Source: Siphlonurus alternatus
Lineage: Eukaryota > Arthropoda > Insecta > Ephemeroptera > Siphlonuridae
Assembly (NCBI GenBank): GCA_949825025.1
Contig: OX463787.1
Coordinates: 16,985,707 to 17,049,706, forward strand
DNA: 64,000 bases
Direction of reading: 5' to 3'
Shown: positions 1 to 11,200 of the stretch, one piece after another
How the letters are laid out: each line of letters begins with the position of its first letter
Numbering within the stretch: the first letter of the stretch is position 1
Position numbers and translations under genes: made by a program
The notes under the pieces: model-generated
What the model was told of the DNA's origin: nothing
The model's input: the letters and a program-made list of their open reading frames with translations, nothing else
The model's database searches: none

Positions 1-178
1 GAGGTACCACACACAAGTGCATCACTGCACTGGGTGGAAAGCGAGACGAATTTGCCCAAAGGAGCAACGTAATTTTTACTTAAACCAATCACCCATCCAA
101 GTACTAACAACGTTCAACGTTGCTTGACTTCGGTGATCTAACGAGAACCGGTGAATGCCACTGCGCCACGCTCGACCT
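1..178 (-). mobile_element. 5S-rRNA-derived SINE, truncated by the window edge
   Basis: On the minus strand it begins near 178 and reads ACCGGTTCTCG, then GATCACCGAAGTCAAGCAAC and GTTAGTACTTGGATGGGTGA. These are the internal promoter (A box and C box region) of animal 5S rRNA. Downstream sequence diverges from 5S and leaves the window. SINE3-type elements use such 5S heads (family knowledge). Confidence 0.8.
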
Positions 179-933
179 TGAGTGACTCTAGTAACAATAA
201 TGTCATTGTTGTGAAATCAGAACTTTGTTACGCGATGAAGTGCACTTGCAGTGATCCACACTGACTGTATAACGAGTTTTTTAATGCCATCTTTTGGAAA
301 TTTATGAGGTCAATTATACCTAGTATAACTTAATTAGCATTGCAATTTTTTCTTTAAAAAAATTTGTATGTAACCTTTATTAAAATATGCTTGCATGCAA
401 TACAAAAATATCTTCAATAATATTACCATATAACGTCGCCATGATATAAAAATTGATGTAATTAAAAATCAGACGGGCGCTTTACTATTTATTAATTAGA
501 ATCATTATTATTAAAAGTTAATTAAAAAAAATCTTAATACATATGAATGAAACCTATTTCTTATTAATATTTGTATGTAAATTATTCTGCAAAAATTAAT
601 GGCTGTGTGTGATCTTTGAATTTTTCATATAATTCAAGTAACATGCAATATATGTCACTTGTTTTATTTTGAAGTTCAACAATGAGCTATATCTACCACG
701 ATTGTGTACAACAATGAGTTGTCTGCTGTAAGCGTGCAATGCAGACTCTCACTAATTTACAGCTCATTGTGGCAATCGTGGTTGGTGTTTATTATTTTGA
801 ACGATTTACTGTTAAAAACAAATATATTTCAAAAATATAAAATTTAATATAAATATAACAAACGTATGAAAAAATGCAACTTTTAATTTAAAAAGTACTA
901 ACGTTAACATATTGCCAAGAGAGATTTTTTAGT
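179..933. other. A+T-rich DNA with a CAACAATGAGCTA hairpin relic
   Basis: No coding signal. At about 668-795 there is an imperfect inverted repeat (AACAATGAGCTATATCTACC against its complement near 760-790) related to the hairpin element at 46754-46932. Confidence 0.5.
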
Positions 934-1274
934 ATAGAGGACATAAAGGACCAAGAGATGGCGCTGACGTCTGAAAATTTTTCTCCTTGCATCGAGGATA
1001 CGGCAATACCCATTAGCATGTGGAGAATCCCAAAAATCATCAAAATTTTCGGAATTAAAGAATTAAATCACTTACGAACTTGAAATATTTTTTATATTTG
1101 TCCGAGAGTATTTGACAACTATTAATTATATGGTGTTGTCATTTCTGTAAAATTATGCTGTGGCTGCTGACGGAGCATTTACATGATTTTACAATGTTAT
1201 AATCATATACAGCAATCCTCGCCAGACCTACGTAGTTCCAGCAGTTAACACTATAGGTTCGCACTAACTTTTTG
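934..1274 (+). repeat. Dispersed ~330-bp repeat, copy 1
   Basis: Begins TATAGAGGACATAAAGGACC and ends near GCACTAACTTT. A second copy, similar along its full length with small indels, lies inside the hairpin MITE at 6751-7080. There is no long ORF and no obvious terminal inverted repeat. It is probably a MITE or SINE of unknown class. Confidence 0.75.
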
Positions 1275-1505
1275 ACTTCAACCAAGGGTAGGAGTGGGGT
1301 GAGTGAGGGTCGAAACGGTCCGCTATTTAAATAATGGCATGTTAAAAAAAATAAATCACAGTATTTTTATGCGGAAATACATTGCTGGGTGGCTACTAAG
1401 AAATACATTTTTTGTCATAATTGTTGGAGTAATATTTTACACATTTGTCCTGCTTTAAAACAATTTCGAGTCGTCTTGCCCCCCCCCCCTCTCCACAGTA
1501 ATCAT

Positions 1506-1697
1506 CAGGCGCGGATCCAGGGGGGGTGGGCGATGGGGGCGATCGCCCCCCCCCCCCAAAAGGCCCCAAAATACATTGAAGGTATTACCACCCCCCACCC
1601 ATCGCCCCCCGCTCCTACCTCAAAATTTAGCAATAATTGCTGGATAGGGCACCGCCCCCCCCCCCCTCCCTAAAGCCGCGGGCTGGATCCGCCCCTG
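1506..1697. mobile_element. hAT-type poly-C MITE, copy 1
   Basis: 192 bp bounded by CAGGCGCGGATCCAG and CTGGATCCGCCCCTG, with C/G-homopolymer-rich subterminal arms. The same ends in four other copies are flanked by perfect 8-bp duplications, as expected for hAT. Here the flanks do not match, so the site is rearranged or eroded. Confidence 0.8.
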
Positions 1698-2306
1698 CCA
1701 TGGCAGTAATGTTATGTCTAGGGTTTAAATTAATATATTATTATTTTGATTATTTTGAAGACACATTATTGCAGCGAAGACAAGAATAATGCCTATTATA
1801 CAATCATCATTAATACTTACAATTTCAGTTATGAGATATGTTAAAATGCAAACGGCTGCGACGGGGGAGACGTTGCTTTTAGCTGTGACAGGCAGAAGAC
1901 TGATAATGTTATTAATGAGATCACCAAGAGCTGAAAAGGAAGATAACATTTTTACATATTTGCCACGTACGTTTAAGATTGATAAAAAAAATTACCCATC
2001 AATTGTTTTTCATTTTTATATAACTTAATAACATTAATAAAAATTGCAATTACATTATAGTGCACATTTAATTATGAGAACTACAATAAGTTCTTTTTAC
2101 TATAAATTTAAATTGAGATCTGCAAATTAATAGGCAGAGATATTGCTGCCGATATAAAGGGGCGTGTAAAGCAAATTTAAAAAATAATATAATAGAGGTA
2201 TATATACTCTGTAAAAATCAGAGTAGCATATATGATTTTACATGGTCTCTTAATTAACTAAAAATAAATAAATAAAACGAGAGTATGCAAAAGACTTGTA
2301 AATTTA
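1698..2306. other. A+T-rich DNA, no feature recognised
   Basis: Short overlapping open frames on both strands at 1725-2028 lack homology or splice support. I see no repeat termini here. Confidence 0.5.
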
Positions 2307-2513
2307 AATTACATCAGGCGCGGATCCAGGGGGGGCAACGGAATCGCCCCCTCCCTCCCTCCCTCCCTCCAAAGGTTCCAAAAATACATTGAAAGTATTA
2401 CCACCCACCACCCATCTCTTCCCCTTCCCATTTAATTTAACATTGCGGGATAGGGCACCGCCCCTCCCCCCCTCCCCCCAGAGCCGCGGGCTGGATCCGC
2501 CCCTGAATTACAT
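2307..2513. mobile_element. hAT-type poly-C MITE, copy 2, with 8-bp TSD
   Basis: Element 2315-2505 (191 bp), ends CAGGCGCGGATCCAG and CTGGATCCGCCCCTG, flanked by the perfect 8-bp duplication AATTACAT (2307-2314 and 2506-2513). Confidence 0.92.
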
Positions 2514-2944
2514 TAATAAAAAAATAGGGACTATAATAGCCATGTTCAAGCCCTGGTTTATCACCAGGGATAAAAATCGAGGCTAAAGTGGGGGTTAAAG
2601 TGCTTCGTGAATGTTCCCCTTGGTGTGTAAGACACTTTCCGATATGATGTAAGAGAGTTCGATCGTTTTCGAGCTGACACTCATTTTTTTCTTTTGGAAA
2701 CGGTGGGGGGGGGGATGAGGGGTATATGGCAAATGCATGTTAATCATAGGCCGCTCATAGGCTCCAAAAAATATTATATATTTTTGAAAATTCTATAGGA
2801 TCACTTAGTTAAAATATTAGCAAATATTATATCTGACCTTTAATTTTGTTGCCAGTCAGATCTTTTGACTACATGTTATTGGAGATAGAGAGTTTCAATT
2901 AATATAAGACACAAACCAGAATTTTAAAAAAACTGAAGTTGTTA
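2514..2944. other. A+T-rich DNA with a partial GGGGACATTCACGA-type MITE end
   Basis: Around 2541-2620 the sequence (CAGGGATAAAAATCGAGGCT, then GTGCTTCGTGAATG) is related to the small element at 44312-44465. No gene signal. Confidence 0.45.
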
Positions 2945-3658
2945 TTAAAGTAGAGTTCCTATGTTCCTATCAGAAAAAAAATTGATCGAGTTATTATTTT
3001 CTAAAAATAGTTCAAAAGTAGTCCTCCATATCAAAACAAAATTAAAAAAATTCTATCTCAAATAGGTTTGCCAGAAAAAAATTCCAAAGTCAGATCGAGT
3101 GAATGCGTCGCTTAACATGGGGCCTTAATTTTACCTAACAATATTAAAGACCCTCAAATATCTCGAAAAAAATATATCGTTAGGCGGTATGAAAAAAATA
3201 TAGTGATGTTATATGACCCAAAAGCTTTAACCAAAAACCGATTAAAAAATTTTTCGCTCGAATTCATTTTTCCGTAAAAAAATCAAGAAAATCTATTACC
3301 ATGCATGTTATAATTCCCATAACATTTTTCATTATTTTTTTACGAAAAAATGGATTCGAGCGAAAAAATTTTTACTCGGTTTTTGGTTAAAGCTTGGGTC
3401 ATAGAACATCGATCGCTATATTTTTTTCATACCACCTAAGTGTATTTTTTTTTTTTTTTTTTTTTAGATATTCGAGGGTCATTTTATATAGGTAAGGCCC
3501 CATGTTAAGCGACGCGTTCACTCTGACTTTGGAATTTTTTTCTGGCAAAACTATGTGAGATAGAATTTTTTGGATTTCGGTTTGATATGCAGGACCACTT
3601 CAGCTATTTTTAGAAAATAATAACTCAACCTTTTTTTCTGATAGGAACTCTACTTTAA
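2945..3658. mobile_element. 706-bp hairpin MITE with TTAA TSD (AGTAGAG family)
   Basis: Element 2949-3654 is a near-complete palindrome centred near 3305, with ends AGTAGAGTTCC and GGAACTCTACT between TTAA duplications. The same AGTAGAG termini occur at 31272-32945 and 34378-35063. The TTAA target suggests piggyBac or Kolobok mobilisation (inference). Confidence 0.88.
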
Positions 3659-3828
3659 AAGTAATAATTAATCCCAAATTTACCATGATTATGTATACTA
3701 ATAATAAATTTTGTTGTAAAATAAGTAATAATATATGTTTAAAATGATGATCATCATTTTACAAGAAATGCTAGGAATGTCAATCCATATATACAACAAG
3801 CGACATGTCGTGTAGGTCAAGAAGCATT

Positions 3829-4185
3829 TTAAGGGTAAGGTAACGCCACCAATGTTAAAAAAAGTCCCTCACACAAAAATTCTGAAAAAAATTTAAAAAG
3901 TTCTCCTCTACACCCCCTATCAGTAGTTAAAATATCAGGTATACAAATACGATCTAGTTTTTGAGTTATAAATTTTTAAAGTTGACTAATTTAACATGGG
4001 AATTCCATTTCTCCATGTTAAAATAGCCAACTTTAAAAATTCATAACTCAAAAACTAGATCGTATTTGTATACCTGATATTTTAACTACTGATAGGGGGT
4101 GTAGAGGAGAACATTTTAAATTTTTTTCAGAATTTTTGTGTGAGGGATTTTTTTTTTAACATTGGTGGCGTTACCTTACCCTTAA
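3829..4185. mobile_element. TTAA hairpin MITE, GGGTAAGGTAACGCC family, copy 1
   Basis: Element 3833-4181 (349 bp), TTAA on both sides. The arms are inverted copies over almost the whole length (GGGTAAGGTAACGCCACCAA at the left end). The transcript would fold into one long hairpin. Confidence 0.92.
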
Positions 4186-4795
4186 TTCATATGTTATGAA
4201 TTTATTAATACAGTCTTACCCACATCTAAATTTTACATCTAAATTTAAATTATAATAATAAAAATGTAACTTGCAGTCATTCTATAATTACTTTAAATGT
4301 TTGTGTATTTTTTTTTTATAAATTATAATAATAACTTAATAACTAGTATATATATATATATATGTCTCAAAAAGTGTCTGCTATAGTGCTATATTTATAT
4401 TTAATGATCAGTTTTTTATGTCATTTTCTTTTACTAATTACCCAAAATGTATTAATAATGTTCTTAATGCAAAATGTATTAATTATAATGTTTATAAAGT
4501 TATAAAAATGTATAATTTTTTAAATTCTACCATTTTGTCCACGATTTATAAATAACAAACTAACATTCCCCGCTTATGAGTTCTAAATAACTCTTGGGGT
4601 CTAACTTGTATTTCTTAACTGATTGATGTAAAATGTATATGTTTTATTTTTGAATAAACACATTTAAAAAAAAAAATGTTATTTTCATTAATTGCAAATA
4701 AAACCTGACGTTGATTTTGAAAATAAAATTTCAAATTAATTATAATATTACAATATATATAATAACGGCTGAAGTCATGATGCAAGCGCATTTAT
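4186..4795. other. A+T-rich DNA between two MITEs
   Basis: Contains a short (AT)n run near 4350. No coding or repeat structure recognised. Confidence 0.5.
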
Positions 4796-5153
4796 TTAAG
4801 GGTAAGGTAACGCCACCAATGTTAAAAAAAGTCCCTCTCACAAAAATTCTGAAAAAAATTTAAAATGTTCTCCTCTACAAATCAGTAGCTAAAATATCAG
4901 GTATACAAATTCGATCAAGTTTTTGAGTTATGAATTTTTAAAGTTGACCAATTTAACATGGAAGTTTCATTTCTCCATGTTAAAGTAGTCAACTTTAAAA
5001 ATTCATAACTCGATCAAAAACTGGATCGAATTTGTATACCTGATATTTTAGCTACTGATAGAGGGGGTGTAGAGGAGAACATTTTAAATTTTTTTCAGAA
5101 TTTTTGTGTGAGGGATTTTTTTTTAAACATTGGTGGCGTTACCTTACCCTTAA
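4796..5153. mobile_element. TTAA hairpin MITE, GGGTAAGGTAACGCC family, copy 2
   Basis: Element 4800-5149 (350 bp), TTAA at 4796-4799 and 5150-5153. Very similar to the copy at 3833-4181, with small indels near the loop. Confidence 0.92.
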
Positions 5154-5699
5154 CAATATTGGTAGTACGTATAGGATATATATAAAAAATAAAATGTAAT
5201 CTATCATAGTTAAAATAAATTACATCAATTTTGTGTAAATAAAGAAAATAAAAATCGAATTTAATTAAATAAATTTAATTTTATATTGCTGAAAATAATA
5301 TTGAAAAGGTTACATGTAATTTTCTCACAACAGCTCTATTTTCAATTTCCTCCCATACGACTTCATGTTAAACTTCAAATTTTATACAGAAATTATAACC
5401 AAAAATATTGAATTTCAGCGCTTAATTATACAGTATTTTTTTATATTATAAAGGTATATAAGGCTATTGCAGTAATTGTTTGGGTGAATTTTCTGCTAGA
5501 CGTCTCTAAATTAGACTAAATGGTACATTTGCATTTCTTTTTAATTAAATTCTCTTTACACTAGCACCACCATCGGGAGAACAATGAACTAGTTTTATTG
5601 ATTAAACATAATCTATATCATATAATAATTAACCATGGAGGAAATAGTAATTTATCCATGTAATTAACGTACGTCTCGTATCAGAGAGTTTTTGATACA
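5154..5699. other. A+T-rich DNA, no feature recognised
   Basis: No open frame, repeat end or splice signal that I can support. Confidence 0.5.
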
Positions 5700-6065
5700 C
5701 CATGTATTAGAGACCTCAGTGTCTTGGTTATGGTCAAAATTTGAACCAAAATTCGAAGAGCTTGAAGTGGTCTGAGCGTGGTGGTGCCGCTAGTGTCGTC
5801 CATAATCTCTGAAACTTTTAATCATGCAGTTTCTGGCCATTATTTAAGACATTATATGGTCTTTGGTCAGAGACCCTACAGAGACCTCTGTGTCTTATGA
5901 CCAGGGATTTGATTAGAGTTTCACTGTAACTGACTGTGAGAGTGGTGGTGCCGCTGCGATTCAGTGGCGCCGCCACGCTCAGTTACAGTGAAGCTCGGCC
6001 AAGCTGGTCAAATTTCTGGCCAGAAGACACGGAGGTCTCTGTAGGATCTCTGCTATGGTCTTTGG
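5700..6065. mobile_element. Compound inverted-repeat element with AGAGACC arms
   Basis: Right part 5869-6063 is an inverted repeat (TCTTTGGTCAGAGACCC... against the complement ending GGTCTTTGG), with a second inner palindrome of GGTGGTGCCGC/GCGCCGCCAC at 5940-5980. The left part (5703-5790) repeats the same motifs (TAGAGACCTCAGTGTCTTGG), so two related arms lie in tandem. No TSD was resolved. Confidence 0.65.
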
Positions 6066-6516
6066 TATATTTTTTTTAAATTTTAAAAAATTACACCTCA
6101 ATTTGCATTGCACACATAGTTCTAAAATTCAGCAATAGGTGGCGAATCATTCCTTATTTTTCTGTTAATAACAAAAAAATATTGTATTTTAAATTAAGTA
6201 ATCATAAATATACCGCCTCTATCTAAATTCAAATATTTATTCATCTTCAAAGCAAGACATGTCACAAAATACATTAATCATACATATAAATATATAATAT
6301 TATTTTTAATTTGAACTTTTAATAAAATCGTCCAGTATGTAAATTCTTCTTTCTTGCAACAACAATTTCACTTTACTTTTAAACATAATCACTCAAACAC
6401 TTAATATCTGTAGGAAAAGTAAATTACATAATTTTTTTGAAGTATACAAGAGTCCATCGCACTGGTAAGAGATTGAAACTACTTTCACCACTGGGTATGC
6501 ATGTATTAAACTTGGT
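6066..6516. other. A+T-rich DNA downstream of CHAF1B
   Basis: Contains the candidate CHAF1B poly(A) signal at 6236-6241. Otherwise featureless. Confidence 0.4.
6236..6241 (-). terminator. Candidate CHAF1B polyadenylation signal
   Basis: AATAAA on the minus strand, ~1.03 kb after the stop codon and beyond the hairpin MITE at 6521-7269. It is a reasonable 3' end signal, but the hexamer is common in DNA this A+T-rich. Confidence 0.25.
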
Positions 6517-6607
6517 TTAAGGGTAAGAATACTAAGATAACACGAAACATAGATTGTTGTAGTCCCATTTGATTAACATGTAAACCTTAGCAACCTCATA
6601 ATCATTC

Positions 6608-6641
<34 letters not shown>

Positions 6642-7273
6642 AGAGACAGATTTTAGCACCAAAAAAATGTGGAAAAAATTTCAAAACAATCGGACGATCC
6701 AATTTTTTAAAATTAATTTCTTAGTTTAGGTCTCCATATGGGAAAGTCCTATAGAGGACATAAAGGACCAAGAGATGGCGCTGACGTTTGCAAATTTTGC
6801 TCTTTGCATCGAGGATACGGCAATACCTATAGCATGGGGAGAATCACAAAAATTATCAAATATATAGGAAATAAATCACTTACGACGTTGAAATATTTTT
6901 TTATATTTGTCTGAAAGTATTTGACAACTAATTATGGTGTTATCATTTCTGTAAAATTATGCTGTGGCTGCTGACGGAGCATTTACATGATTTTACAATG
7001 TTAATCATATACAGCAATCCTCGCCAGACGATCGTAGTTCCAGCAGTTACTACAAGGGGGCGCACTAACTTTATGACGCCAATATTGAAAATTTAAAAAA
7101 ATTAATTTAAAAAAATTGAATCATCCAATTGTTTTGAAATTTTTTCCACATTTTTTTGGTGCTAAGACCTGTCTCTAAAAAAAAAAATTCAGAATCATTC
7201 TGAGGTTGCTAAGGGTTACATGTTAATCAAATGGGACTACAACAATCAATGTTTCGTGTTATCTTACCCTTAA
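6517..7273. mobile_element. TTAA hairpin MITE at the CHAF1B stop codon, carrying a nested repeat
   Basis: Element 6521-7269 with TTAA at 6517-6520 and 7270-7273. Arms match the GGGTAAGATAACACGAAC family (also 12909 and 14002). Its loop is interrupted by the ~330-bp repeat at 6751-7080. The right TTAA supplies the TAA stop of CHAF1B. With the element removed the frame would still read ACT-TAA, so the protein end is unchanged, but the 3'UTR must run through the hairpin. Confidence 0.9.
6751..7080 (+). repeat. Dispersed ~330-bp repeat, copy 2, nested in a MITE
   Basis: Homologous to 934-1274 along its length. It sits in the loop of the hairpin element between GGGAAAGTCC and ATTGAAAATTT, which are contiguous in the uninterrupted copy at 14180. 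Confidence 0.8.
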
Positions 7274-8290
7274 GTGAGCTCCCTTTTACTTTTAGGGCTT
7301 GACAGTGTGACGAAAGGAACTCTGCGAGGGGTTCTTTTACTTGGTGTCAGTTCACTTGAGCTTCCGGTGTGAGGTGACATGATGTTCTGTTTATCTGGAG
7401 TACATTTAACTGGAGTAACATTTTTTCTTTCATCTCCTTTTTTGGGTGATACTTCGTCCATCTTACCATCATATTTTGATTCAGCCAATTTTATTTTCCC
7501 TTCCTGATTTCCATTGCTCATAATTTTTTCTTCTTTCTTTGGTGACACAACTTCCATTTTATTGTCAATGTTTGTAGTGACCAATTTTATTTCATTGTTC
7601 TGTTTTTCATTATTGTTGCCTACAGCATTATTTGCTGATACATTCTTTACATTACTGTCATTATTTGAATTGGTGAATTTATCTTGATTGTCATTTACGT
7701 TTCTAATCATTACCAATGAATTTAAGATTTGATTTTTGTCTTCATAATTCTTTGTTTCTTCCACCCCCTCATTTTTTTCTGCAGAAGTGGTAGAAGGTGC
7801 ATTTTCAATGTTGAGCAGATTACCTTTCTCAAACTCTGAACTTGATGCCTCCATCATCAATTCTTTGTTCTTAACATTATCATTTACAGAGCTCATAACT
7901 GGCAAATCCAATTTTTGTGTTGCGTCAATATCTGCTGTTTTTCCAGTATCTGACGGAGTGTGTGGTTTGGCTTCTGCAGAAGTCACAGCTTGATCAGCAG
8001 GTGAGTGATCAGCCAGTTTGTCACTGTTTGATGGATCTGGGATATCCATTTTCTGATCTGTCCCCGTCAGAGTATCTTCAAGGACTAATCTTATTTCTTC
8101 ATCTTCATCATCCTCCATAGAAGTGATCAAACTCTTGTTTATATCACCAATGTCACTGCTAGGTGCAACAGTGTCCTCTGATGATTCAAGTGGTGGCTGG
8201 TAAGGATCTCCGAGCTCTCCTGGTTGGAATGTGATGATGGAGCAGTAGCCATCAGTTGAAGATGCAATAAGAACAAGACCGTCAGAGGAC
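7270..8290 (-). CDS. CHAF1B: CHAF1B exon 7, last coding exon (residues 663-1002)
   Basis: From the acceptor TTGTGTTACAG at 8291 the frame reads [18 protein letters not shown] and then [16 protein letters not shown], matching human [22 protein letters not shown] long low-complexity tail rich in D, E, N, K and S follows. Near the end is [13 protein letters not shown], resembling the ASF1-binding B-domain-like motif of human p60 (TPRRINLTPLK). The stop TAA at 7272-7270 falls in the TTAA target site of the adjoining MITE. Two further copies of the exon start lie upstream (8302-8428). Confidence 0.92.
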
Positions 8291-11200
8291 CTGTAACACA
8301 ACATTTTGTAGCAGTAGCCATCAGTTGAAGATGCAATAAGAACAAGGCCGTCAGAGGACCTGTAACACAACATTTTGTATCAGTAGCCATCAGTTGAAGA
8401 TGCAATAAGAACAAGCCCGTCAGAGGACCTGTAACACAATTAACATTTTCACAACTTAATTTTCATGATTTTTATCAATCTAAATACATTACATATGAAA
8501 GTACACTGTAGTGATTTGAAAGTTCTAGGTACTGTAAACCTGTTTCCAAGTCTTCTGTGGAAATCTTAGGGGGGAGCAGTCCACTTTCTGCCATGAGGTG
8601 ATTTACCTGTCACTCATGATAAAGGGTTCACATTTCAGCACTGAACTATATAACAGGAAGGCCAGAAGACCCTCTTTCTTACGGAGGGTTGTGTTTCAGG
8701 TAGCCACCATATTGTAGCATGATAGTCTCCTCTCCACATGAATTGACTGCTGACCTTGAGAACGAACGTGTTGAATAGACATGCGGGAGGAAATATTTTT
8801 CTAAAGCTGACGCAGTAAAAGAAAGAAAGTGCATCAGCTGTACATGCATACAGTCGACTTGCCGTCATAGCATTTTAATAAAATATATTAACTCTATGCA
8901 TAAAATTATATAAAATCTATCTGAGGTCAGGAGGCAACCTTACAAAAAGGTTGTGTTTTTTAGTAGAAAATATTGAGTGCAGTGCGCCTGTTGTCCAATA
9001 CTAAAATCATCAAGGTCAGCAGTCAATTTACGGAGAGAGAGAAATAGCATACTTCAATATGGCAGCTACGTGAAACAGAGAAATGTTGCCTGTCGCACCC
9101 CCTGCATTTTAGCCACCTTTGTTGCTGATAATGAGTCAATTGCTCCCATAATACTTGCTGTATTGTTCCTTATGTTACTAAGGTAATTTTAAATTATTCA
9201 CTCCTAGGTAAAAACTAATTATATTTAATAAATAGATAGGTTGGCGACATTTGATACTGTTTACAAGTTCATTACCCTTTTAGAGCACATTTAGAGATCA
9301 CTGGCAAATATTATTGTATAGCAAGAATCATCAACAGCAACAAAGGTGGCCGAGCTGCCAACCTTCATCACCTCGATGGACCTGGCTCTTAAAGGAAGTG
9401 GACTGCTCCCCCAAGATTTCCCCAAAAGACTTGGAAACAGGTGTACAGTACCTACTTAGTTGGTTGATTAGTGGTTAGTCCACTTGGCTCTGGTCAGAGA
9501 GGTCCCCGGTTCAAATCCCGAACACGGCAGACTTTTCACGACTTTTCGGGATGGGTGTGACTGCCTACTAGATGAAGGAGTTGGTAGGAGGAAGGCAGCT
9601 TACGGCTGTCTATACTCTGCTGGAGTGATTAAGACCACGGAATGTTGTGCAAACATATGTGCCCTGCTTAGAAACAGTACTTAACTGTCTGGCATGCAGA
9701 CTATAGGTATAGGAGCCCCAGAGAGCACTGTGAACAATGTTGAAAAATAAGTTCCGCCATAGGTAACCAACCATACTTTGGTTGGCTACACTGAAATTTG
9801 TTGCTAAAAGAATCATGGAGTCCTGAAAGAGCTATTTTATTTGTTATCAAAATTGTTTGCCAAAGTCCACCACTTGCCCCAAGGCAAAAATCTGTTGTTG
9901 TTTTTTTTTTTGTTACAGCCAATTGGAGGGGGAGGGGGATAATCACCAACTATCTAAAGTACAATCAGAACTACTTAATTTGCAGTACACCTTTTCCAGC
10001 ATGAAGGGAAGCAGCATATACATCAAGAGTACAGCGGAAATGCTGAACTAACCACAATTGCTTAAACTGACTTACTGGTGAACAGAGTAACAGCTCTTGC
10101 CACACGCAAAACAAAGTAACAAGAAACACAGCAACATAATATTGTTTGGTAACAGTATTATGCACTGTAAACGGTAGTTAGATTGAGCAACTAGTTAATG
10201 TTGCTAGTTAGAATTATTGTTGGTTATTCTTAAGTTTACAATTTGATAGCGGTCAATGATAATGGAGTACCGACCTAATTTTTTTTATTGCAGAAATGAA
10301 TGTATTCTTTTTAATGACGCGTCTTACCCATGCATGATACCATGTATTTTATATGTGTACTTGTATTTGGAATGAGATAACAATAAATTATTTGAATTTG
10401 AATTTGAATAGAGGGTGCAAAGTTATGCTACTCTGATTTTTTTCAGATTTTTTAGAGCCCGGCAACTATTTTTTTAAAAATTATTGAAAGTGCAAAAAAA
10501 GTGCCGCCTCTTGCCGCCTCTCTTAATAAAAGATAAGACCCAAAATGGACGTGGATTCGAACCCGACCTCGACAAAACTTTTTAGCAATACTTCCCGGTC
10601 TCTAAAAAAATGTGAAAAAAATCAGAGCAACATAACTTTTCATCCTCTATCCATTTCTGCTATAAAAAAATTTGAGGTCGGTACTCCATTATGTAACAAT
10701 CAAATTCAAAATTCAGAAATAATCAATCTTTATGAACCTTATAAATATGTACATGGAACATAAGGTTCATCAATCAAAATTGATTCTTTCTGATTATGTA
10801 TTTATGAACAGAGCTTATGCTATCAGAAAATCACTCCCCTTGAAAAGTAATGGAGTACCGATCTCAAATTTTTTTATTTCAGAAATGGATAGAGGGTGCA
10901 AAGTTATGCAACTCTGATTTTTTTCACATTTTTTAGAGCCCGGCAACTATTTTTTAAAAATTATTAAAAGTGCAGAAAAAGTGCCGCCTCTCTTAATAAA
11001 AGATAGGCCCAAAAGGGACGTGGATTCGAACCCGACCTCGCCAAAACTTTTTAGCAATACTTCCCGGTCCCTAAAAAAATCTGAAAAAAATCAGAGCAAC
11101 GTAACTTTTCATTCTCTATCCATTTCTGCTATAAAAAATTTTGAGGTCGATACTCCATTGATTTAATTTATATGTTGATTGGTTAATACATAAGCACATA

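Noticed and set aside
1389..1673. Pro-rich plus-strand frame (similar ones at 2389, 15599, 62907 and 63010)
   Set aside because: Produced by C/G homopolymers of the hAT MITEs.
8139..8414. 91-codon minus-strand frame with three [10 protein letters not shown] blocks
   Set aside because: Out-of-frame shadow of the triplicated exon 7 start.
9458..9640. Functional tRNA gene
   Set aside because: D arm and T arm are present but no acceptor stem pairs around them.
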